This document shows, piece by piece, positions 57,371 through 64,000 of a stretch of 64,000 nt of DNA. Below the pieces are notes generated by a model that was given only the letters and a program-made list of their open reading frames with translations, was not told the origin of the DNA and searched no databases. Positions within the stretch are counted from its first letter, which is position 1, and each line of letters starts with the position of its first letter. The position numbers were made by a program, and so were the translations under genes. The stretch covers positions 620,001 to 684,000 of the forward strand of contig NZ_CP022353.1 of the NCBI RefSeq assembly GCF_002216685.1, given 5' to 3'. This DNA is from Vibrio tarriae (GTDB taxonomy: Bacteria; Pseudomonadota; Gammaproteobacteria; Enterobacterales; Vibrionaceae).

Positions 57371-59173
57371 TTAATTATCTTTTGCGTAAAAACGCTGCAA
57401 TTCGGTCAAACCTTGCATTAAGACAGGCAGTGTGGGGTTGGTTTCTTTAAGACGTTGGTAATCGCCATCGTAGACTTTGAAATTACCAAACTTATCTAAA
57501 ACCGTAGTTTGTGTATCGGTAATCAAGGCAAGCTCACGAGCATCACCCGCCAAAATCCATTTGCGCTTACTTTCGTTAAACAGATTTTTACCGCTGCTGT
57601 AGTCAACCGGATTAGAGGAAACACCGAGCAAATCTTGCATGAGTGTTACCGAGAAATCGAGATGACTAGAGCGATGAGCATAGGTTCCTGCCACTTTGCC
57701 AGGCCAATGAATCACCATAGGGACTTGCAGTTGGTAGCGACTGTAGTTGGTGTTTGAACCCCAAGTATTGGTTTTGGTTTCATTAAACTCCGTGCCATGA
57801 TTGGAGGTGATCACTACCACAGTGTTATCCATAAGTTTCAACGAGTTCAGTTGTTCAAGAACGGTGTTGATGACTTGGTCGGCTTGGGTCACGGACAGGT
57901 TGTATGCACTGCGTAAACGATCCTCCGCTGACTCTTGAGCACTACTGAGTTCTGAAAACTCTTCTACGGTCGTCAGTTCTAAATAACTAAACCAAGGCTG
58001 TTTCTGACCGACATTTAGCCATTCTGCCCAGCGTTGTACCGCTTGTTCATCAGGGCTGCTCTCATCGTTCGTAACAGCAATCGCCTCTATCGGTAAAGAG
58101 CGGAACATGGTTTCTTTATAGAGTGGGTCTGCAAAGTTGTTGCCGCTAAATAAGCCAAACTGATAGTCATTTTTCTTCATCACATCAATCAGTAGCGGCG
58201 CATTGCCTTGCACTCGCACACTGCTGGCGTAGGTACTCGGTAAGCCGTAAAACAGACCAAATAAGCCAAACATATCGTTGCTTGAACTGTAATGATTGGT
58301 GAAATTGAGATTCTCATTCGCAAACTGATAAGTATTGGGCATGAGTTCAGGGGTCAGGGCATCTGCACGCAAATTATTGATGCTGACTATCAGCACGTTC
58401 AAATTATTGGCTCTACGACTGAACTCTAACGGTTCGAGTGGGTAAATCAGACCGTCAATATCACTATTCTGTTCGGCAAGGCGCTTGCTGTACTCTTCTT
58501 TATCGAGCAAGCCGTGCTTTTCCATAAAGGATTTTGCCGTCATTGGATAAGAGAGCGGGAAATTCGCTCGCTGACTGGTGACCGGGGAATAGAGATATGC
58601 ATCCGACCACACATAAATCAGATGGCTGGCGATGAAACTGAAGAAAAAGACGGCCGCTAGAGGTCGCCCGATGCGTTTGTGTGACAGTTTACGCTGCTTG
58701 CGCCAAACCCATTCTGATAAACCGAGCTCAAGGAGAAAGATGAGGGGCAGTACCACAAACAAATGCTGCAAATCCGCACTGACGCTGCTGGTTTCATCAC
58801 TGAATAGCAGTTCCCACACCACAGGGTTGAGGTGCAGATTAATAATTTGGTAGGCCTGAGTATCAATCAGTAAAACAGTGAGGCCTAACGTCGAGAAGCA
58901 CACGGCCAAAAAGCGGAATAAGCTTCGCGATGGAATAATGAAAGTGAGTGGAAAAAGCACTAATAGATAGAGTGCGAAAACCAAAAAGCCGAAATGACCA
59001 ACCCAAGACAGCGCAAGGTAGAGCTGCCCAAGCAAGGTTTCTGGCCAAGGTGATTGAGAGATAAATCGCGTGCCAATTAACATGGCAGCGATGATATTAA
59101 AGAAGGCAAACCAATGCCCCCAGCCTACTAAACGAGATACCCGATCACCGTATGTATTTCCGCTATCTACCAT
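57371..59173 (-). CDS. yejM: Inner-membrane sulfatase-like protein PbgA/YejM (LapC)
   Basis: This 600-residue protein has five N-terminal membrane helices (within residues 1–190) and a periplasmic alkaline-phosphatase-superfamily domain (about 250–590). In enterics this protein (PbgA/YejM/LapC) senses lipopolysaccharide and controls LpxC turnover through LapB. The periplasmic domain appears catalytically degenerate: the usual metal-site D of the sulfatase N-terminal strand is replaced in VLIVSINNLRADAL, and the nucleophile region reads HYSSSNDMFGLFGLFYG with no Cys/Ser-x-Pro-x-Arg. It is encoded just upstream of nothing else; yejL lies 34 bp before it on the same strand. Confidence 0.9.
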   Translation of the reverse strand: MVDSGNTYGDRVSRLVGWGHWFAFFNIIAAMLIGTRFISQSPWPETLLGQLYLALSWVGHFGFLVFALYLLVLFPLTFIIPSRSLFRFLAVCFSTLGLTVLLIDTQAYQIINLHLNPVVWELLFSDETSSVSADLQHLFVVLPLIFLLELGLSEWVWRKQRKLSHKRIGRPLAAVFFFSFIASHLIYVWSDAYLYSPVTSQRANFPLSYPMTAKSFMEKHGLLDKEEYSKRLAEQNSDIDGLIYPLEPLEFSRRANNLNVLIVSINNLRADALTPELMPNTYQFANENLNFTNHYSSSNDMFGLFGLFYGLPSTYASSVRVQGNAPLLIDVMKKNDYQFGLFSGNNFADPLYKETMFRSLPIEAIAVTNDESSPDEQAVQRWAEWLNVGQKQPWFSYLELTTVEEFSELSSAQESAEDRLRSAYNLSVTQADQVINTVLEQLNSLKLMDNTVVVITSNHGTEFNETKTNTWGSNTNYSRYQLQVPMVIHWPGKVAGTYAHRSSHLDFSVTLMQDLLGVSSNPVDYSSGKNLFNESKRKWILAGDARELALITDTQTTVLDKFGNFKVYDGDYQRLKETNPTLPVLMQGLTELQRFYAKDN

Positions 59174-59207
59174 GTGCTTTTTCTATTTATGGGTTAAATG
59201 GGTCAAT

Positions 59208-59423
59208 TTAGCTTTGCAAAGACGACACTAACGCTTGTGCGAATTTTTCAGCAATCACTTTACGTTGTGCAGCAGCAACATTTTGATTGATGACATTGGT
59301 TGCGATGTTGCCAACCACCATTAAGGTGAGTTCTGGCGAAGCATTGTGTTTATTTAGTACCGCAGCAATTTCAGTCAGAATGGATTCAACGTGTTCGTCA
59401 CTGTATTTAGATGTAATAGGCAT
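59208..59423 (-). CDS. yejL: YejL family protein (DUF1414)
   Basis: This 71-residue all-helical small protein of unknown function has [20 protein letters not shown] and [13 protein letters not shown] as family blocks. It precedes yejM on the same strand and is divergent from ndpA, as in E. coli. Confidence 0.9.
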   Translation of the reverse strand: MPITSKYSDEHVESILTEIAAVLNKHNASPELTLMVVGNIATNVINQNVAAAQRKVIAEKFAQALVSSLQS

Positions 59424-59507
59424 ATTGACTCTGATGATGATAGTAAAAGCGGCTTATGATAACCTACTATGCCTGACAACTGAAACCAGAACGATGATTA
59501 TTTCACT

Positions 59508-60509
59508 ATGAGCCTATTCCTTTCTAACGTGATTTTGCACCAACTCCGTAAAAATGATAACGATGAATTGGTGGTGAATTATCGCGCCGAATCTCTTCGC
59601 AATGATACATCAACTGAAAACTTAGTCGCTGAGTTACATCGTGTTTTTAATGCAAAAGCCGGGAAAGGTTTCGGTTGCTTTAAGTCAGACAGTGAATTCC
59701 AGCTTTGGTTGCAAGAGATGCGTCGTGGAACCTTGCCATTCTATGAGTTTTCACAGCAAAGCGCTCAGCGCCTAAAAAATGAGTTAGCCAAGTATCCTTT
59801 TGCTGATGAAGGGATCTTAGTGATGGCTGAATATCAATCTTTGGCGACGGATTATCTCTTTATTGGTCTACTGCCTCTCAATCAAAGTTTGAAAGTGACA
59901 GAAGGGCTCGACATCAGCGCTACCGACTATCTCGACATCAACAAAATGGATATCGTGGCGCGTATTGATCTTTCGAGCTATGAAACCGACAAAGAGTCCA
60001 AACGTTACCTGAGTTACATCAAAGGTCGTGTTGGTCGTAAAGTGGCAGACTTCTTTTTGGACTTTCTACAGGCGGATATTGGCTTAGACACCAAACAGCA
60101 AAACCAAGTATTGATGCAGGCGGTGGAAGACTTCTGTGCTGACGCGAAATTCGAAAAAGAGGAAGTGATCAGTTACAAAAAACAGGTGTATGAGTACTGT
60201 AACGATCAAATCAAAGCGGGTGATGAAGTCAGAGTGCAAGAGCTCTCCGGCGAGCTACCTCCGAGTAATGAGGGCGTAAACTTCTTCGATTTCACCCGTG
60301 AACAAGGCTATCAGTTAGAAGAGAGTTTTCCTGCCGATCGTTCAACGGTTCGTAAGCTAACCAAATACGTAGGTGCGGGTGGCGGCTTAAACTTGAGTTT
60401 TGATAGCTTGTTGCTCGGCGAGCGAGTGTTTTACGATCCAGAAACCGATACGCTGACGATTAAAGGCACTCCACCTAATTTGCGTGATCAGTTAACTCGC
60501 CTACGTTAA
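59508..60509 (+). CDS. yejK: Nucleoid-associated protein NdpA (YejK)
   Basis: This 333-residue protein is a spermidine-nucleoid-associated protein. Family landmarks are LYHQLRKND-like start LHQLRKNDNDELVVNYR, KGFGCFKSD, YLSYIKGRVGRKVADFFLDF (split) and the C-terminal LNLSFDSLLLGERV. Divergent from yejL. A terminator follows 50 bp later. Confidence 0.93.
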   Translation: MSLFLSNVILHQLRKNDNDELVVNYRAESLRNDTSTENLVAELHRVFNAKAGKGFGCFKSDSEFQLWLQEMRRGTLPFYEFSQQSAQRLKNELAKYPFADEGILVMAEYQSLATDYLFIGLLPLNQSLKVTEGLDISATDYLDINKMDIVARIDLSSYETDKESKRYLSYIKGRVGRKVADFFLDFLQADIGLDTKQQNQVLMQAVEDFCADAKFEKEEVISYKKQVYEYCNDQIKAGDEVRVQELSGELPPSNEGVNFFDFTREQGYQLEESFPADRSTVRKLTKYVGAGGGLNLSFDSLLLGERVFYDPETDTLTIKGTPPNLRDQLTRLR

Positions 60510-60561
60510 ACATCAGCCCGACGATCATGAGATAAGTAGGTAGGTTTCATTGAGTTCATTG

Positions 60562-60590
60562 AAAAAGAGAGCGATCACGCTCTCTTTTTT
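60562..60590 (+). terminator. Terminator of ndpA/yejK
   Basis: AGAGAGCG ATCA CGCTCTCT with an A-run before it and TTTTT after it. Confidence 0.85.
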
Positions 60591-60671
60591 GTACGCAATT
60601 TATGGCGTGCACCATCAAGAGTCAAAATAGGGTATATGCTTGATCTGAAGTTCTAAACAGGATGGTTAGGC

Positions 60672-61877
60672 ATGGCACAGACTTTATTTAATCAAGGTGT
60701 TAGGAAGAAAGTCGTGATGGCTATTTTCGCGGCTTGGAGTTTGGTCGCCGCTTTGGTGTTGTGGCAATTCTCCTTGATCTCTTCCTCCTCACGCAGTCTC
60801 GATGAACTCACCAATCGTTTGATGCATTTTCGTGAGACGCTCTATTTTGCGCAGCCCTATCGAGCCAATCAAGCTCCTAATTTGGAGCTTGAGCTGTCAT
60901 TAGTCTTAGCTTTACGCATGCAGATTGAAGCTGAACAGTCGAGGATATGGATTCGGCGAGATGTGCAGCAGCTCTTGTACCAAACCGATCGATTTGTTGA
61001 ACAAGTGCGGGCGTTTTTAACCATTGAGCTGCATCCAACGGAGTTGGCTGAGCGCTTTCGTGAAAGTCGTCAGCGTGTGCATGCCGATCCTCAGTTATTG
61101 TCAGCGTATTTCCAGTTAGGCGCGTTTAGCTTTGAAGCGTTGTTTGCGGATAATAGAAACAGTCCTGAAATCTATCGAAGTTTAGATCGTATTTTGCAAG
61201 ATTCTTTAACCTTGCCCAGTCGTGAACAAGAATCGCTGCAAGTTGCTTTGGCACAAGTTTCTCGCTTACTGACACAATACGCCGAAGGCGATAACCTCGT
61301 CGGAAAATTGCTCAATCATGCTGTCTATGAAGAGGCGAGTATGCTTGAAGAGGAGTATCACCATCAGCTCTGGATCATGATGGTGATTCTGGTTGGGGCT
61401 AGCTCGATAGCGATGCTCTGTTTTATCGTATTGCCATCCCGTCCCCAGTTTTTGCCTCGATCTGCTTCAAACCAAGAAAATACAAAATTTCACAAGCTAG
61501 GTGGCATGAGTCATCAAGTCAATATCGCTCTGGTAGAGCAAACGCTGAATGGCGACTTTGAAGCCGTTCGGCAGCTACTCAAGTTTTTTTTGGAAGATCA
61601 TAAAAATGATGATGAGCAGATCCGTTCGCTGTTACTCAGTAATCCTGAAGCCGCGCAGCGACATTGTCATAGCCTAAAAAGTGTTGCGGCAAGCCTTGGT
61701 GCTGAGCGATTAAAGCAGGTCGCTGCTGAAATAGAGAGTCATTTACGAGCGGGGCAGCTCCCAAGTGAAAGAGCCTTGGATAATCTTTCTGCTTATCTGG
61801 CTGAAACTGTGCGTGAGGCAGAGTGGCATGTATCGCGATTGCCTTCGGATGAATTATCAATAAAAAGAGCGCCTTAG
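60672..61877 (+). CDS. Orphan membrane-bound HPt-domain protein
   Basis: This 401-residue protein has one N-terminal membrane helix (about 14–36), a helical periplasmic region of about 195 residues, a second helix (about 231–254), and a C-terminal HPt domain (about 290–390). The likely phospho-accepting residue is His333 in RHCHSLKSVAASLGAERL, matching the HxLKGxAxxxG pattern of HPt domains. There is no kinase, ATPase or receiver domain: it looks like the sensor of a hybrid kinase joined straight to its HPt. Which kinase phosphorylates it is unknown. The stop codon lies inside the loop of the terminator hairpin. Confidence 0.75.
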   Translation: MAQTLFNQGVRKKVVMAIFAAWSLVAALVLWQFSLISSSSRSLDELTNRLMHFRETLYFAQPYRANQAPNLELELSLVLALRMQIEAEQSRIWIRRDVQQLLYQTDRFVEQVRAFLTIELHPTELAERFRESRQRVHADPQLLSAYFQLGAFSFEALFADNRNSPEIYRSLDRILQDSLTLPSREQESLQVALAQVSRLLTQYAEGDNLVGKLLNHAVYEEASMLEEEYHHQLWIMMVILVGASSIAMLCFIVLPSRPQFLPRSASNQENTKFHKLGGMSHQVNIALVEQTLNGDFEAVRQLLKFFLEDHKNDDEQIRSLLLSNPEAAQRHCHSLKSVAASLGAERLKQVAAEIESHLRAGQLPSERALDNLSAYLAETVREAEWHVSRLPSDELSIKRAP

Positions 61878-61886
61878 CGCTCTTTA
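61864..61886. terminator. Terminator between the HPt gene and nhaC-type gene
   Basis: AAAGAGCGC CTTA GCGCTCTTT is preceded by A and followed by a short T-run; the HPt stop TAG sits in its loop. It serves converging genes. Confidence 0.75.
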
Positions 61887-61911
61887 AAAGATAACAAGTG
61901 ATGGAACGTTG

Positions 61912-63357
61912 TTATGCAGAAGCCGGTGCTTTCTGGATTTCCTCTGCCGTCACTTCTTGTTCATTCATGGCCTGTGTGGGTTCACATTTATCGACAAACC
62001 AACCACAGTAAGATGTGATGATAGTGACGAGGATACACACGAAACTTAGCCACATAAATGGTGCATAAGAGAGAGTAGCCACACCCAAAATGCTCGCCAT
62101 ATAGATGCCGTTATCACTCCAAGGCACCATGCCAGAGGTCAGTGTACCGCCGAATTCTGCGTTACGAGACAAGTTCTTACGTTGATAGCCTAAACGATCG
62201 TAGTTCTTGGCACAGATTTTTGGGGTCAGGATCAGTGATACATACATCGCAGAACCAAATACGTTCCCCATAAAGGCGGTACCGATAGTGCTGGTCGCTA
62301 GCGAACCTGGGCTAGTGACTCGGCGCTCGAACAGTTTGGCGATGGTTTCTAGCACGCCGACTCTATCGAGCAGACCACCAAAACCAAGACCGAAGACGAT
62401 AACCGCAACCGATCCGAGCATGGATGACATACCGCCACGGTTAAGAATTGCATCAATAAAGCTTACGCCAGATTCAATATTGTAAGGTGCCCATGCGGTG
62501 TTGAACGCTTGAAGGAAATCGACATCTTGGATCATCACAGCCCAAACGATACCGAGCAATGAACCAAAGCTGATCACTGGGAAAGAAGGCATACGCATTG
62601 CTAACAAACCAAGCACAATCAATACAGGCACGAAAGAATAAGGCGTGATGTAGAACTGCTGTTCCATCGCGGCAATGACCGTCTCTACTTGTGACATATC
62701 GACGTTGCCAGCGTAATGGAAACCAAACAGAGTAAACAGAATGCCAGTGATCACATAGCTGATCAGAGCAATCGGTAACATGCCTTTAATGTGTTCCATC
62801 ACTTCAACGTTAGACATCGAAGAGGCTAAGATCACAGAGTCAGACAGGGGAGACATCTTATCGCCGAAGTAACAGCCTGACAGTACAGCACCTGCAGTGA
62901 TAGGCGCTGGAATACCAAGGCCTTGCCCAATTCCCATCATGGCAATACCGGCTGTACCTGCCGCACCCCAAGAGGTTCCCGTTGCCAGAGCTGTCAATGA
63001 ACAAATCACCATAGTGGCTAATAAAAAGATAGAAGGGTGAATGGCTTTTAGACCGTAATAGATGATGGTTGGCACAATACCGCCGGAAATCCACGTTCCG
63101 ACAAGAGCACCGACCGCCAATAAGATCAGCACTGCGCCTAAACCATTTGAAATGCCATTCAGGGCGGCCTTTTCTAAGTCTTTGTATTTGTGTCCTAAGC
63201 GAATGCCTAAGGTCATGATCACGAACCAGCCAATATACAGAGCTAGTTGGATCGGTAAATCCAGTTTTGCGGTAAATGAAAACGCTAACAGCAAAAATAG
63301 GCCAAGCGAGACGATAACTTGCGTCAAACTTGGCAGGCGTTGTTGGGCTTGCAACAT
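61912..63357 (-). CDS. nhaC: NhaC-type Na+/H+ antiporter
   Basis: This 481-residue inner-membrane protein has about 11–12 hydrophobic helices. Family-type segments are LATGTSWGAAGTAGIAMMGIG (split), GCYFGDKMSPLSDSVILASS, and the later MVPWSDNGIYMASILG. The Asp residues in these parts are candidate ion sites. The family exchanges sodium for protons, or, in related members, organic acids (e.g. malate/lactate antiport), so the exact substrate is uncertain. It is divergent from asd. Confidence 0.85.
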   Translation of the reverse strand: MLQAQQRLPSLTQVIVSLGLFLLLAFSFTAKLDLPIQLALYIGWFVIMTLGIRLGHKYKDLEKAALNGISNGLGAVLILLAVGALVGTWISGGIVPTIIYYGLKAIHPSIFLLATMVICSLTALATGTSWGAAGTAGIAMMGIGQGLGIPAPITAGAVLSGCYFGDKMSPLSDSVILASSMSNVEVMEHIKGMLPIALISYVITGILFTLFGFHYAGNVDMSQVETVIAAMEQQFYITPYSFVPVLIVLGLLAMRMPSFPVISFGSLLGIVWAVMIQDVDFLQAFNTAWAPYNIESGVSFIDAILNRGGMSSMLGSVAVIVFGLGFGGLLDRVGVLETIAKLFERRVTSPGSLATSTIGTAFMGNVFGSAMYVSLILTPKICAKNYDRLGYQRKNLSRNAEFGGTLTSGMVPWSDNGIYMASILGVATLSYAPFMWLSFVCILVTIITSYCGWFVDKCEPTQAMNEQEVTAEEIQKAPASA

Positions 63358-63781
63358 ACTAAGAGCCTCTTATCCAATCGTTAGTAAGGAGTCAGGATGT
63401 CCTTATTGAGTCGGAGTGCACTTTACCGTAGTTGAAATAATATATCGACATCAAAGCTGTTTGTTGTGATTTATATCGTTCAAGTGGTTAATTTGTAGTG
63501 TTTACTGTTTGTTTTTTGAGTAATAAATGAAAGCAAATCTTTTGTAGTGTGGGTTTATTGTGTAACAGGAAATAAGTTTTTTGGTAAAAATCTGACGTCA
63601 ATACTCTAACTTGGTCAAAAAGTGAGAGTTTTAAGATGCTTGCCGTAAAAAAGCGAATAACCCCGAGAGAAGGATAAGAAAAAGTTGTCGGATTTGCTAA
63701 GAAAGGCTTGAGATTTCAGGCTGAACCACTTATAGATGGAGCCAGTGATTTGACATTGGATCTACACGGAGAGTAAGGGAA
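63358..63781. other. Intergenic region between the nhaC-type gene and asd
   Basis: This 424-bp AT-rich region holds promoters for both directions. I looked for a lysine riboswitch, since asd leads to lysine, but saw no matching conserved core. GGAGAGTAAGGGAA precedes asd as ribosome-binding site. No gene seen. Confidence 0.5.
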
Positions 63782-64000
63782 ATGAGAGTAGGTTTAGTAG
63801 GTTGGCGTGGCATGGTCGGTTCTGTCCTCATGCAACGCATGGTAGAAGAGCGCGATTTTGATCTGATTGAACCGGTTTTCTTCAGTACATCGCAAATTGG
63901 CGTTCCTGCCCCTAATTTTGGTAAAGATGCAGGCATGTTGCACGATGCGTTCGACATTGAGAGCCTCAAGCAGCTTGATGCTGTCATTACCTGCCAAGGC
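63782..64000 (+). CDS. asd: Aspartate-semialdehyde dehydrogenase, N-terminal part (runs off window)
   Basis: The first 73 residues of Asd, which reduces aspartyl phosphate to aspartate semialdehyde for lysine, methionine, threonine and diaminopimelate synthesis. The NADP-binding start VGLVGWRGMVGSVLMQRMVE and FFSTSQIGVPAP match the enteric type of enzyme closely. The catalytic Cys lies beyond the window. Confidence 0.95.
   Translation, partial: MRVGLVGWRGMVGSVLMQRMVEERDFDLIEPVFFSTSQIGVPAPNFGKDAGMLHDAFDIESLKQLDAVITCQG

Noticed and set aside
63358..63781. Possible lysine riboswitch upstream of asd
   Set aside because: None of the conserved core segments of lysine riboswitches could be found; the region looks like a plain promoter.

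Overview
The window is a stretch of a gammaproteobacterial chromosome. Protein sequences and gene order (pgm, gltA–sdh–suc, znu, feo, flhA–flhF–flhG–fliA–che, ccm, topB, yejMLK, asd) point to Vibrio, most likely Vibrio cholerae or a very close relative. As I recall it, the order matches large-chromosome loci VC2095 down to VC2036 of the reference strain; this was not checked. Nearly all of it is core genome: dense operons, rho-independent hairpins between convergent genes, two tRNAs, and a few ERIC-type intergenic repeats. I see no prophage, integron, CRISPR array or intact insertion sequence.

Layout. 1–2.2 kb: end of pgm, a DUF1853 gene and a NIF3-family gene. 2.2–13.4 kb: TCA-cycle block, with gltA divergent from sdhCDAB-sucABCD. 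13.5–16.1 kb: zinc uptake (znuCB divergent from znuA around a Zur-like operator). 16.3–19.6 kb: a very large membrane-anchored AraC-type regulator built like a two-component hybrid whose kinase core looks dead. 19.6–20.4 kb: a non-coding stretch rich in hairpins, possibly the scar of an IS200/IS605-type element. 20.4–23.1 kb: feoABC, with feoB broken by an extra A in an A8 run. 23.3–29.9 kb: HIT protein, argS, YecM-like protein, M16 protease, sixA. 30.0–42.9 kb: flagellar and chemotaxis operon flhA-flhF-flhG-fliA-cheY-cheZ-cheA-cheB-parC-parP-cheW-DUF2802, behind a sigma-54-type promoter with an ERIC element in its leader. 43.3–50.3 kb: complete cytochrome c maturation operon ccmABCDEFGHI. 50.3–57 kb: mlaA, a degenerate SDR, a VC2046/SO_2500-family gene, sodB and grxD (divergent), topB, an HDAC-like gene. 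57 kb: tRNA-Ser(UGA) and tRNA-Pro(GGG). 57.4–64 kb: pbgA/yejM, yejL, ndpA/yejK, an orphan membrane HPt protein, an NhaC-type antiporter and the start of asd.

How it fits together. The TCA and ccm blocks supply respiratory carbon flow and c-type cytochromes. The znu and feo systems bring in zinc and ferrous iron. The flagellar/chemotaxis operon combines placement of a polar flagellum (FlhF/FlhG) with placement of polar chemoreceptor arrays (ParC/ParP). The observations most worth a second look are: the feoB frameshift; three CheZ/FliM-like peptides repeated in the CheA linker where a P2 domain would be expected; the pseudo-hybrid AraC regulator; the structured feoA-upstream region; the membrane HPt protein with no kinase; and an SDR that has lost its catalytic residues.
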